In this document: positions 1-7,137 of the stretch, piece by piece
Position numbering within the stretch: the stretch's first letter is position 1
Layout of the letters: the number at the start of each line of letters is the position of its first letter
Origin: Solirubrobacteraceae bacterium
Lineage (GTDB): Bacteria > Actinomycetota > Thermoleophilia > Solirubrobacterales > Solirubrobacteraceae
Reading direction: 5' to 3'
Length of the DNA: 11,172 nt
Assembly: GCA_030043235.1 (NCBI GenBank)
Contig: JASHYF010000328.1
Location: 1 to 11,172, forward strand
Translations under genes and position numbers: made by a program
Notes under the pieces: model-generated
What the model was told of the DNA's origin: nothing
Databases searched by the model: none
What the model saw: only the letters and a program-made list of their open reading frames with translations

Positions 1-846
1 CACGTGGCGGCTCAGGCCCAGCTCCTTGGGGTCGAGCCCGAGCGCGAGGCCCACCAGCTGCGGCAGGTGCAGCACGGGCATGCCCAGCTCGCGTCCGACC
101 ACTCCGGCCGCGAGCGGCTGTTGCAGGTCGAGGTTCAGGTGGCAGAGGGGGCAGGGGGTGACCAGGCAGTCGGCGTCGGCGTCGATCGCATCGCCGAGAT
201 GGCAGCCCGCCTGCTTGAGCGAGGCCTCCTTGTGCATCGTGATGATCGGAAAGCCGCAGCACTTGCGCATGCCCGCGTACTCGATCACCGTTCCCCCCAG
301 CGCGTCGATCACCTGGTGCAGGTAGTGGTCGCGCGGGCGCTCGGAGTCGATGCCCAGGCGCGCGCGCGGGCGCACGATGTAGCACCCGTAGAAGGGGCCG
401 ACCTTGAGGTTGGTGAGCGGCCGCTTGACCAGCGAGCGCAGACGGTCCAGGCCGATCTCCTCGACCAGCAGCCACAGGAAGTTCTTGTTCGTGAGTCCTC
501 TCTCGTAGGAAAGGCCCTCGCCGGCGAGCGTGGAGTTGACGCGCGCGCGGTACTCCGCGCTCGCGTCCAGGCGTTCTTGGCACTCGCTCTGCGCGCCCTG
601 GCAGGTGGAGCAGACGTTCATCATCAGCTCCGCTCCCTGCACCTGTTGGGCGAGCGCGAACGTGCGCGCGTTGAGCGTGTCCGCCAGCTCCTGGTTGTGC
701 TCGGCGATCACGCCCGCGCCGGTGCAGCATGCGCGGTCGAGCTCCACCAGCTCGATGCCCAGCAGCGGCGCGACCTTCGCCATCGAGCCGTGCAGCTCGG
801 GCGTGAAGCCGCGGCTCACGCAGCCCGGCCAGTAGGCGACCTTCAT
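1..846 (-). CDS. HdrB-like CCG-domain subunit of succinate dehydrogenase (3' end beyond window)
   Basis: This is probably the membrane-associated electron-transfer subunit of the succinate:quinone oxidoreductase encoded just upstream. The 282 visible residues contain two cysteine-rich CCG domains. The first has Cys9, Cys40-Cys41 and Cys79-x2-Cys82; the second has Cys155, Cys196-Cys197 (KCCGFP) and Cys231-x2-Cys234 (PCPLCH). This is the double CX(n)CCGX(n)CXXC arrangement of heterodisulfide reductase subunit B, which can hold a non-cubane [4Fe-4S] cluster, and of the SdhE/SdhC subunit of type-E SQRs. No transmembrane helix is visible. The ATG at 846 has GGAG six bases upstream and lies 34 bases after sdhB, so co-transcription is likely. 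The family is about 290-300 residues long, so only a short tail should be missing. A glycolate-oxidase- or LutA-type CCG protein is possible by domain alone, but the operon argues for SDH. Confidence 0.9.
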   Translation of the reverse strand, partial: MKVAYWPGCVSRGFTPELHGSMAKVAPLLGIELVELDRACCTGAGVIAEHNQELADTLNARTFALAQQVQGAELMMNVCSTCQGAQSECQERLDASAEYRARVNSTLAGEGLSYERGLTNKNFLWLLVEEIGLDRLRSLVKRPLTNLKVGPFYGCYIVRPRARLGIDSERPRDHYLHQVIDALGGTVIEYAGMRKCCGFPIITMHKEASLKQAGCHLGDAIDADADCLVTPCPLCHLNLDLQQPLAAGVVGRELGMPVLHLPQLVGLALGLDPKELGLSRHV

Positions 847-880
847 CGTCTGCTCCCTTCCGTGGCGATCTGCGCCCGTC

Positions 881-2056
881 TCATGCCCGGCCGCCCTGCT
901 CCGTCGTGTCCGGCTCTTTGCCGCCGCTCTCGTGCGTGACTGCAGCCGCCACCGCATCGCCGGATGGCTTCTCGAGCTGTTCGTCCTCGCCGGCGATGTA
1001 CAGGTTCAGCTCGTAGCGTTCGGGACGGCTCTCGATCTTGTCGTAGATCGACTGCACCGCCTTCAGGTCCCGGCTGGGGATCTTGTGGCCGAAGACGGCC
1101 GTTTTCAGGCCGATCTTGCCGCGCAGCACGCCCTTGAGCGCTGTCGGCAGGGAGGACAGCAGCTCTTTGCCCGCGGCAGGGTGGAACTTCGCGAACCACG
1201 AGTTGCCCCCGTAGGAGCGGGGGATCAGCTCGGCCTCGTGGAGCAGCCCGTAGTCGCGCACCAGCCCGGTCAGCGCCGCCTCGTGGCGCTCGCCGTTGTT
1301 CTGGTCGACGATGTGGTGGTCGCTCGTGGCGATCCGCCGCAGGCGCATGATCTGACCCATCGGATTGACGTCCTTCGGGCACGCCTCCACGCACTTGAAG
1401 CAGTGCGTGCAATCGAAGATGCCCTGCGGGTCCTGCGCGAGGTCGTTCAGCCGCTCGAACTGCTGGTCGTCGCGAGGGTCGCCCACGAAGCGATACGCCT
1501 TGGCCAGCGCCGCCGGGCCGATGAAGCCGGGATCCACCTCCATCGCCAGGCAATCCGACACGCACGCGCCGCACTGGATGCACGCCATCGTCTGCGTCAC
1601 GTCCACCATCGATTCTTTCGAGACGATGTACTCGCGCTCGGGCACCGGCTGCTTGGCGATCAGCCACGGCGTGACCCGCTGGATCTTCTTCCAGTGCACC
1701 GCGTCCATGTCCACGATCAGGTCCTTGATCACCGACATGTTGCCCATCGGCTCGACCTCGATCACGCCCTCGCGTGCGCCCGCCTTGGCGGCGTCCAGGT
1801 GCGTGTGGCAGGCGAGCGCCGGTTCGCCGTTCACGCGCACGCCGCACGAGCCGCAGATCGCCTGCCGGCACGAGCAGCGGATGCCGATCGAGCCGTCGTA
1901 GCGGTCTTTCGCCTGCAGCACCGCCTCCAGCACCGAGCGGTGCGGCTCGAGCTCGACCGTGTGCTCGTCCCAGTACGGCGCGTCACCGGACTCCGGGTCA
2001 TAGCGGCGCAGGCGCAGCTTGAACTTCTCGGGCGGGCGATCGTAGACCTCAGCCAT
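881..2056 (-). CDS. sdhB: Succinate dehydrogenase iron-sulfur subunit, with extra cluster cysteine and long C-terminus
   Basis: This subunit passes electrons from the flavin of SdhA through three Fe-S clusters toward the quinone. The 391 residues start with a plant-ferredoxin-like domain whose [2Fe-2S] ligands are Cys63, Cys68, Cys71 and Cys83. A ferredoxin-like domain follows: Cys159-x2-Cys162-x2-Cys165-x3-Cys169, then Cys216-T-H-Cys219-F-K-Cys222-x3-Cys226-Pro. In classical SdhB the position of Cys219 is Ile, Val or Ser and the last centre is [3Fe-4S]; a Cys here predicts [4Fe-4S], as in type-E enzymes such as that of Sulfolobus. About 150 residues beyond the last motif, lacking cysteines, make it much longer than the usual 230-260 residues. 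The ATG at 2056 is supported by AGGAG eight bases upstream (2065-2069). It lies 66 bases after sdhA and 34 before the CCG gene. Confidence 0.96.
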   Translation of the reverse strand: MAEVYDRPPEKFKLRLRRYDPESGDAPYWDEHTVELEPHRSVLEAVLQAKDRYDGSIGIRCSCRQAICGSCGVRVNGEPALACHTHLDAAKAGAREGVIEVEPMGNMSVIKDLIVDMDAVHWKKIQRVTPWLIAKQPVPEREYIVSKESMVDVTQTMACIQCGACVSDCLAMEVDPGFIGPAALAKAYRFVGDPRDDQQFERLNDLAQDPQGIFDCTHCFKCVEACPKDVNPMGQIMRLRRIATSDHHIVDQNNGERHEAALTGLVRDYGLLHEAELIPRSYGGNSWFAKFHPAAGKELLSSLPTALKGVLRGKIGLKTAVFGHKIPSRDLKAVQSIYDKIESRPERYELNLYIAGEDEQLEKPSGDAVAAAVTHESGGKEPDTTEQGGRA

Positions 2057-2122
2057 CGGCGGGGCTCCTGCCGTTGCGGGTGAAAGCGGGCGCTGCCGGC
2101 GGTGCGGGACGGCGAGCGGCCA

Positions 2123-3847
2123 TCAGTATTTCCTCTCCTCCGGCTGCCACTGCGTGATCGTGACCGGCGAGTAGGTGATGTGCGGCCTGCCCGCGCCGCC
2201 GTCCCCGCCCAGCGAGATGTCGATGTGCTTGAGCCACTGCTCGTCGTTGCGCTCGGGGAAGTCGGTGCGGTATTGCGCGCCGCGGCTCTCCTTGCGCTCG
2301 ATCGCCGCCACGACCGTGGTCTCCGCGCAGTCGATCATGAAATCGAGCTCGATCGCACCGAGCACGTCCTGGTTGAAGACCGTCCCGCGGTCGTCGACGT
2401 ACGCTCGCTCCGCCTCCTCCTTGAGGCGTCCAATCGTCTCGAGCGCGCTCTGCAGCCCCTGCTCGTTGCGGAACACAGCCACGTGGCGGTTCATCGTCTC
2501 GCCCAGCTCGCTCTTGATCTCCGACACGCGCCGCGGAGATGCGGATCCCCCACCATCCCTATCGCGTGCGAGGATCGCGTCGATGCGCGCGGCGTCCCTG
2601 CGCAGGCCGGCGTTCGCGTCCACGCCCGGCATAGCCATGCTGGCCGCGCGCGCCGCCGCGTGTTCGCCCGCACGGCGGCCGAAGATCAGCGTGTCGAGCA
2701 GCGAGTTCGCGCCCAGGCGGTTGCCGCCGTGCACCGACACGCACGCCACCTCGCCTGCGGCGTACAGGCCCTCGATCGGCGTGCGCCCGTCGACGTCGGT
2801 CTTCACGCCGCCCATGATGTAGTGCTGGCCGGGGCGGATCATGATCGGTTCGCGCGTGATGTCCACGCCGGCGAAGTCACGGCCGAGGTTGACGATCTCG
2901 CGCAGCGCCTCCAGCGTGCGCTTGCGCGGGACCACGCTGACGTCCAGGAAGATCCCGGCGCCGTCGGGCCCCACGCCGCGGCCCTCGTCGATCTCGATCT
3001 GCTCGGCCCGGGAGACCACGTCGCGCGAGGCCAGCTCCATCTTGTTGGGGGCGGATTTCTCCATGAAACGTTCGCCCGCGGCGTTCAGCAGGTGCGCGCC
3101 CTCGCCGCGCGCGCCCTCCGTGATGAGGATGCCCGTCTCGACCAGCGTCGTCGGGTGGTACTGGACCATCTCCATGTCCATCAGCGGCGCGCCCGCACGG
3201 TAGGCCATCGCGATCCCGTCGCCCGTCACGATCAGGCCGTTGGTCGTCGGCTTGTAAGCCTGCCCCGCGCCACCGCACGCGAGGATCACGTTCTTGGCCG
3301 TGAACGCCTCCATGTGCCCGCTGCGCACCTCGCGCGCGATCGCGCCGCAGCACAGGCCATCCTCGCCCAGCAGCAGCGAGGTCGCGAACCACTCCTCGTA
3401 GCGCGCCACCGTCTCGTGGTGCTTCATCAGCTGCTCGTAGAGCACGTGCAGCAGCGCCTGACCGGTGATGTCCGCCACGTACGCGGTGCGCTTCATCGAC
3501 GCCCCGCCGAACGCGCGCAGGTCCATTTCGCCCTCCTCGTTGCGGTGGAAGGTCACGCCCATGTGCTCCAGGTCCATCACCTCCTGGGGAGCCTCCGAGC
3601 ACATGATTTCGATCGCGTCCTGATCGCCCAGGTAGTCCGAGCCCTTGACCGTGTCATACGCGTGCGAGTGCCAGTCGTCGTCCACGCTGATCGCCGCGTT
3701 GATGCCGCCGGCGGCGGCCACCGAGTGCGAGCGGACCGGGTGGACCTTGCTCATGATCGCCACGCTCGCCCCTGCCTGCGCCGCCGCCAGCGCCGCGCGC
3801 TGCCCGGCGAGGCCGGCGCCGATGATCAGGACGTCGTGCTCTGGCAT
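2123..3847 (-). CDS. sdhA: Succinate dehydrogenase flavoprotein subunit
   Basis: SdhA oxidises succinate to fumarate and reduces covalently bound FAD, linking the TCA cycle to the quinone pool. From the chosen ATG the protein has 574 residues. It shows the dinucleotide motif GAGLAG (10-15), the flavinylation site RSHSVAAAGG with His41, QYHPT (His231), TEGARGEG (Thr243, Glu244), RDVVSR (Arg280), HYIMGG (His342) and GGNRLGANS (Arg377). These match the substrate and proton-transfer residues of E. coli SdhA. The C-terminus ends PEERKY, as is typical of the family. An in-frame TTG at 3925 would add 26 residues rich in proline and arginine; I prefer the ATG at 3847 because family members begin just before the FAD motif and a possible promoter lies across the TTG. 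Neither start has a clear Shine-Dalgarno. Minor oddity: the usual Gln after the flavinylation His (HxxxxQGG) is Ala here. Confidence 0.96.
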   Translation of the reverse strand: MPEHDVLIIGAGLAGQRAALAAAQAGASVAIMSKVHPVRSHSVAAAGGINAAISVDDDWHSHAYDTVKGSDYLGDQDAIEIMCSEAPQEVMDLEHMGVTFHRNEEGEMDLRAFGGASMKRTAYVADITGQALLHVLYEQLMKHHETVARYEEWFATSLLLGEDGLCCGAIAREVRSGHMEAFTAKNVILACGGAGQAYKPTTNGLIVTGDGIAMAYRAGAPLMDMEMVQYHPTTLVETGILITEGARGEGAHLLNAAGERFMEKSAPNKMELASRDVVSRAEQIEIDEGRGVGPDGAGIFLDVSVVPRKRTLEALREIVNLGRDFAGVDITREPIMIRPGQHYIMGGVKTDVDGRTPIEGLYAAGEVACVSVHGGNRLGANSLLDTLIFGRRAGEHAAARAASMAMPGVDANAGLRRDAARIDAILARDRDGGGSASPRRVSEIKSELGETMNRHVAVFRNEQGLQSALETIGRLKEEAERAYVDDRGTVFNQDVLGAIELDFMIDCAETTVVAAIERKESRGAQYRTDFPERNDEQWLKHIDISLGGDGGAGRPHITYSPVTITQWQPEERKY

Positions 3848-3912
3848 GAATTGGCTGTCACGTGCGGGGAGTGGGAGGCGCGGCGGGCACGCCGGCGACG
3901 GGTTGCGCAGGG

Positions 3913-3936
3913 ACTCTATATGCAACGAGCGCTGTC
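3913..3936 (-). promoter_or_regulatory. Possible promoter of the sdhA-sdhB-CCG operon
   Basis: Between the protease gene and sdhA lies a rare AT-rich island that reads TGCATATAGAGT on the minus strand. It contains TATAGA and the actinobacterial-style TANNNT box TAGAGT (3918-3913). CTGACA, five of six matches to a -35, lies upstream, but the spacing of 12-14 bases is short. Transcription from here would give a leader of about 60 bases to the ATG at 3847. This is inference from composition and motif only. Confidence 0.3.
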
Positions 3937-3944
3937 AGGGGAGC

Positions 3945-5102
3945 TCAGCCGCTCGCCGGCCGCAGCGCATTGCGGATCTGCGCGAGCGTGACCACGCCGC
4001 GCAGCACGCCGTCGCTGTCGACCGCCACCATCGCCCCCAGCCGGCCGAGGCCTTCGGAGCTGAGCAGCGATTCAAGGGGCGCCTCTTCGCCGATGCGCAC
4101 GGGCATGTCTTCCTCCAGCACGTCCGTCACGGGCAGCGCCGGGCGCCCGGCGGCGATCTCGCTCTCCACGCGCTGCTGGCGCACCACGCCGAGGAAGTGG
4201 CGGGCGGGATCGACGACCGCGAACCACGGCCAGCGGTAGCGAAGGAAGAACTGCTCCTGGGCGTCCAGCAACGTGACATCCGCGGAGATCGTCACGGGCT
4301 CGCGGTCCATGATGTCGGCGACGGTGATGTTCTTGATGCGCCTCCCGAGCGATCCCTGCAGCACTGCTGCGCCGGCGGACTGGTAGAGGAAGAACGCGAG
4401 CACCATCGTGAACACCCCGAGCAGCGATTCGTTGGTGGTGAACACCCACAGCCCGAACAGCCCCACGAGCAGCGCAAACGCCTGCCCGGAGCGGCCCGTG
4501 GCCTGCGTCGCCCGATTGCGGTCTCCGGTGACGCCCCAGATCACCGCGCGCGCGATGCGCCCGCCGTCGAGCGGAAACGCCGGTATCACGTTGAACACCA
4601 GCAGCGCGGCGTTGATGAAGCCGAGCCAGCCGAGCAGGGCGAGCGCCGGTGTGGTCTTCACGCCTTCGTGCGCGAGCGCCACGTCGGAGACCGTGCCGCC
4701 GCTCGCGAGCAGCGCGACCGCGCCCAGGCAAAGCAGGAACAGCGTGAGCGTGACCGCCGGCCCGGCGGCCGCGATCTTGAGCTCCTCGCCCGCGCTCTGC
4801 GGCTCGCGGCGCATCTGCGAGAGGCCGCCGAAGAACCACAGGTCGATGCCCACGATCGGTATGCCCAGCCGTCGCGCGACGAGCGCATGGCCGAGCTCGT
4901 GCAGCACGAGCGAGGCGAAGTAGCCGAGCGCGCCGGCCACCGCGATCGCGTACGCGGTCGTGCGCGAGCCGCTCATCACTTCCGGGAAGTAGGAGTTGGA
5001 CAGCCAGTAGATGAGGATGAACAGGACCACGAACCAGCTGGCGCTCACGCCGATGCGGATGCCGAAGATGCGTGCCAGCTGCATGTTCGTGCGCCTGGGC
5101 AT
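3945..5102 (-). CDS. Site-2-protease-like M50 intramembrane zinc metalloprotease with two CBS domains
   Basis: This is a predicted polytopic membrane protease that would cut membrane-embedded substrates, in bacteria often anti-sigma factors or misfolded membrane proteins. The substrate here is unknown. The 385 residues contain the zinc motif HELGH (68-72, catalytic Glu69) inside a hydrophobic segment. NVIPAFPLDGGR (171-182) supplies the third metal ligand Asp179. Hydrophobic segments lie around 20-37, 50-75, 113-133, 155-175 and 206-240. The cytoplasmic C-terminus carries two CBS repeats, about 261-320 and 324-383, which in related proteins sense adenine nucleotides. The architecture matches the FtsH-independent S2P/CBS (Rip3-like) group. 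The ATG at 5102 is preceded by TACCAT six bases away and no Shine-Dalgarno, so a leaderless message is plausible; Met7 (5084) is an alternative start. It is 97 bases upstream of sdhA on the same strand and may or may not be co-transcribed with it. Confidence 0.92.
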   Translation of the reverse strand: MPRRTNMQLARIFGIRIGVSASWFVVLFILIYWLSNSYFPEVMSGSRTTAYAIAVAGALGYFASLVLHELGHALVARRLGIPIVGIDLWFFGGLSQMRREPQSAGEELKIAAAGPAVTLTLFLLCLGAVALLASGGTVSDVALAHEGVKTTPALALLGWLGFINAALLVFNVIPAFPLDGGRIARAVIWGVTGDRNRATQATGRSGQAFALLVGLFGLWVFTTNESLLGVFTMVLAFFLYQSAGAAVLQGSLGRRIKNITVADIMDREPVTISADVTLLDAQEQFFLRYRWPWFAVVDPARHFLGVVRQQRVESEIAAGRPALPVTDVLEEDMPVRIGEEAPLESLLSSEGLGRLGAMVAVDSDGVLRGVVTLAQIRNALRPASG

Positions 5103-5108
5103 GACTCA

Positions 5109-5114
5109 ATGGTA
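5109..5114 (-). promoter_or_regulatory. Candidate -10 box for a leaderless protease transcript
   Basis: The minus strand reads TACCAT, then TGAGTC, then the ATG at 5102. TANNNT about six to seven bases before the start codon would place transcription initiation at or next to the A of ATG. No Shine-Dalgarno is present, which fits leaderless translation. The -35 candidate TTGCGC lies 20 bases upstream, which is poor spacing. Confidence 0.35.
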
Positions 5115-5205
5115 GGCCGCCGGAGACTCCTCGCGCGCAAGCATCGGCAGCGCCGCCACGCGCCCGGCGAGCGCTGCGCCGCGCTGCCGGCACGCGCGGG
5201 GCGCG

Positions 5206-5260
5206 GCGGTCAAGCCTGCGGTCGCGAGTGGGGTGCTGCGGTCAGGCTTGCGGTCGCGAG
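5206..5260. repeat. Imperfect 23-bp direct repeat spanning the aidB stop codon, with an inverted core
   Basis: Two 23-bp copies, 5206-5228 and 5238-5260, differ at only two bases and repeat with a 32-bp period. The right copy contains the last codons and the TGA of aidB; the left copy lies just downstream of the gene. The two differences make the 8-base cores CAAGCCTG and CAGGCTTG exact reverse complements, so the transcript could also form an 8-bp stem with a 24-base loop over the aidB stop. No U-tract follows. It may be a duplication of the gene end or a weak terminator. Confidence 0.6.
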
Positions 5261-6963
5261 CGCTCGATGATCGCCTCGAAGTCGACGCCCGCCGGCAGCG
5301 TGCCGTACTCCAGGCCGCCGTCGTCCGACAGGCGCGAGGCGCAGAACGCGTCGGCGACGGCGGGCGCGCCGTGGCGCACGAGCAGCGACCCCTGCAGGCA
5401 CAGCGCCATGCCTTCCACCACCCGCCGGGCGCGCTGCTCGAGCGTGGACGGATCGGTGAGCTGCTGCTTGAGGCGCGCCACGCTCGCGTCCAGTCGTGCG
5501 TCCGCGCCCCGCGCCTGCTCGACCTCCGCGAGGAACACCTCCAGCGAGCGCGGCGAGCGTGTGAGCGCGCGCAGCACGTCGAGGCTCATCACGTTGCCCG
5601 AGCCCTCCCAGATCGACGCGAGCGGCGCCTCGCGATACAGGCGCGGCATCCCCGACTCCTCCACGTAGCCCGCGCCGCCCAGGCACTCGAGCGACTCGAA
5701 CGCGTGGTTGGGCGCGCGCTTGCACGTCCAGAACTTGCCCACCGCGGTGGCCAGGCGCTTGAACAGCTGCGCGTCGCTCGAGTCCGCCGGTGGGCGGGCC
5801 TCGATCACGTCCTCGTGCGCCTCGTCGTACGCGCGCGCCAGGCGCATCGCGAGCGCTGTCGTCGCCTCGGACTCCACGCACAGGTCGGCGAGCACGTTGC
5901 GCATCAGCGGCTGGTCGATCAGCAGCTTGCCGAATGCGCTGCGGTGAGCGGCGTGGTGGGTGGCGTTCACCACGCCCACGCGCATGCCCGCGGCGGTGCC
6001 GATCACGCAGTCCAGACGCGTGTGGCCGACCATCTCGATGATCGTCGGCACGCCGCGTCCCGGCTCGCCCACCATCCGCGCCCACGCCCCGTGGAACTCG
6101 ACCTCCGAAGAGGCGTTGGAGTGGTTGCCGAGCTTGTCCTTGAGGCGCTGGATGTGAAACGCGTTGCGCGTGCCGTCGGGGAGGATGCGCGGCATCAAGA
6201 AGCACGAGGGGGCGGGTGCGTCCAAATCTGTTTGTGCGAGCACCAGGAAGAAGTCGGACATCGGCGCCGAGCAGAACCACTTGTGCCCGACGATCTCATA
6301 CTCGGCGCCCCCACCGCCGCCGTTCAGCGCGTGGGCGACGGTGGTGTTCGCGCGCACGTCCGAGCCGCCCTGCTTCTCCGTCATCGCCATTCCGGAGATC
6401 GCGCAGCCCTTCTCCGCCGCGGGGATCGGGCGCGGGTCATACGTGGTGGATGTCACCAGCGGCTCCCACTCCGCCGCCAGCTCCGGCTGCGCGCGCAGCG
6501 CGGGCACGACCGCGAAGGTCATCGTGATCGGGCAGGCGAAGCCCGCCTCGGCCTGCATCGCCGTCATGTACAGGGCGGCGCGGGCGACGTGGGGGTAGGG
6601 CTCGCTGCTCGTCCACGGCAGCGAGTGCAGCTCGTTCTCCACGCCCATCTTCATCAGCTGGTGCCACGCGGGGTGGAACTCGACCTCGTCGATGCGGTGG
6701 CCGTAGCGGTCGAACAGGCGCAGCACCGGCTTGTTCTCGTTGGCCAGCCGGCCCCACTCCTGCTGCGGCTCGCGACCCACGAAGCGGCCCAGCGCGCTCG
6801 CGCGCTCGCGCGCCCAGCCGCCGCCCTCGCGCTCGAGCGCCTCCACCAGCGGCGCGTTGCTCGAGAACACGTCGATTCCCTCGAGCGGCGGCGCCTGGTT
6901 GAACACCTCGTGCGTCTGCCACGGAGCGGCGGCCGCGCCTTGGCGTTGCGAGATGGTGGCCAT
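5242..6963 (-). CDS. aidB: AidB-family acyl-CoA-dehydrogenase-like alkylation-response protein
   Basis: AidB is a FAD-binding protein of the acyl-CoA dehydrogenase fold, induced in E. coli by the Ada alkylation response, that binds DNA and is thought to protect or deactivate alkylating agents. The 573 residues (E. coli about 541) align along their whole length with remembered family signatures. These are QTHEVFNQ near residues 16-23, FHPAWH (96-101), CPITMTF (144-150), MTEKQGGSD (194-202), GHKWF (226-230), the diagnostic stretch KDKLGNHSNASSEVEF (275-290), LGGAGYVEES (428-437), PRLYRE (440-445) and IWEGSGN (451-457, with the dehydrogenase-type Glu453). The C-terminal part corresponds to the DNA-binding domain. 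The reading frame stays open far upstream, antisense to icd, but homology begins just after the ATG at 6963. There is no clear Shine-Dalgarno. It diverges from icd across a repeat-rich spacer. Confidence 0.95.
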   Translation of the reverse strand: MATISQRQGAAAAPWQTHEVFNQAPPLEGIDVFSSNAPLVEALEREGGGWARERASALGRFVGREPQQEWGRLANENKPVLRLFDRYGHRIDEVEFHPAWHQLMKMGVENELHSLPWTSSEPYPHVARAALYMTAMQAEAGFACPITMTFAVVPALRAQPELAAEWEPLVTSTTYDPRPIPAAEKGCAISGMAMTEKQGGSDVRANTTVAHALNGGGGGAEYEIVGHKWFCSAPMSDFFLVLAQTDLDAPAPSCFLMPRILPDGTRNAFHIQRLKDKLGNHSNASSEVEFHGAWARMVGEPGRGVPTIIEMVGHTRLDCVIGTAAGMRVGVVNATHHAAHRSAFGKLLIDQPLMRNVLADLCVESEATTALAMRLARAYDEAHEDVIEARPPADSSDAQLFKRLATAVGKFWTCKRAPNHAFESLECLGGAGYVEESGMPRLYREAPLASIWEGSGNVMSLDVLRALTRSPRSLEVFLAEVEQARGADARLDASVARLKQQLTDPSTLEQRARRVVEGMALCLQGSLLVRHGAPAVADAFCASRLSDDGGLEYGTLPAGVDFEAIIERSRPQA

Positions 6964-6980
6964 TGGCACAAGTGAAGCAG

Positions 6981-7120
6981 AAAGCCATCGCCGCGCGCGT
7001 GACCGATGCCCGCGCACCCCGATCGATGCCCGGGGCACGGAAAGCGAACGCCGCGCGCGCGATCGATGCCCGCGCACCCCGATCGATGCCCGCCAACCCC
7101 GATCGATGCCCGGCCACCCG
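6981..7120. repeat. Nested 20-bp/60-bp tandem repeat between divergent aidB and icd
   Basis: The spacer is built of seven consecutive 20-bp modules in perfect register. Modules starting at 7001, 7021, 7061, 7081 and 7101 begin with GATCGATGCC (GACCGATGCC in the first), and most continue CGcgcACCCC. Modules at 6981 and 7041 are a second type, AAAGC then CCGCGCGCG. The order is B-A-A-B-A-A-A, giving a 60-bp superperiod: 6981-7030 and 7041-7090 match at 46 of 50 bases. Each A module holds overlapping palindromes CGATCG and ATCGAT. The array ends 17 bases before the icd start. It could be a set of regulator sites or a minisatellite. Confidence 0.9.
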
Positions 7121-7121
7121 A

Positions 7122-7127
7122 TAGCAT
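7122..7127 (+). promoter_or_regulatory. Candidate -10 box for icd
   Basis: TAGCAT, a TANNNT-type -10 hexamer, ends ten bases before the icd ATG at 7138. With usual spacing, transcription would begin at about 7134-7136, leaving almost no leader. No Shine-Dalgarno is visible before the ATG, which fits leaderless or near-leaderless expression. The region 17 bases upstream lies within the last repeat module, so any -35 contact would fall inside the tandem array. Confidence 0.35.
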
Positions 7128-7137
7128 CCGCGGGTCG

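Noticed and set aside
2057..2122. Small gene or RNA between sdhA and sdhB
   Set aside because: Only 66 bases with an SD for sdhB; no stem-loop or frame of note.
932..6975. Long plus-strand open frames (932-2083, 2102-3991, 3645-5270, 5233-6975)
   Set aside because: They lie opposite sdhB, sdhA, the protease and aidB, have low-complexity Arg/Ala/His-rich translations and no recognisable motifs; they are shadows of GC-rich codon use.
6981..7120. CRISPR-like array
   Set aside because: The modules are contiguous 20-bp tandem units without unique spacers, and there are no cas genes.
7006..7137. Longer icd product starting in the repeat array
   Set aside because: The added residues are repeat-encoded Pro/Arg-rich sequence absent from the family; the ATG at 7138 matches the family start.
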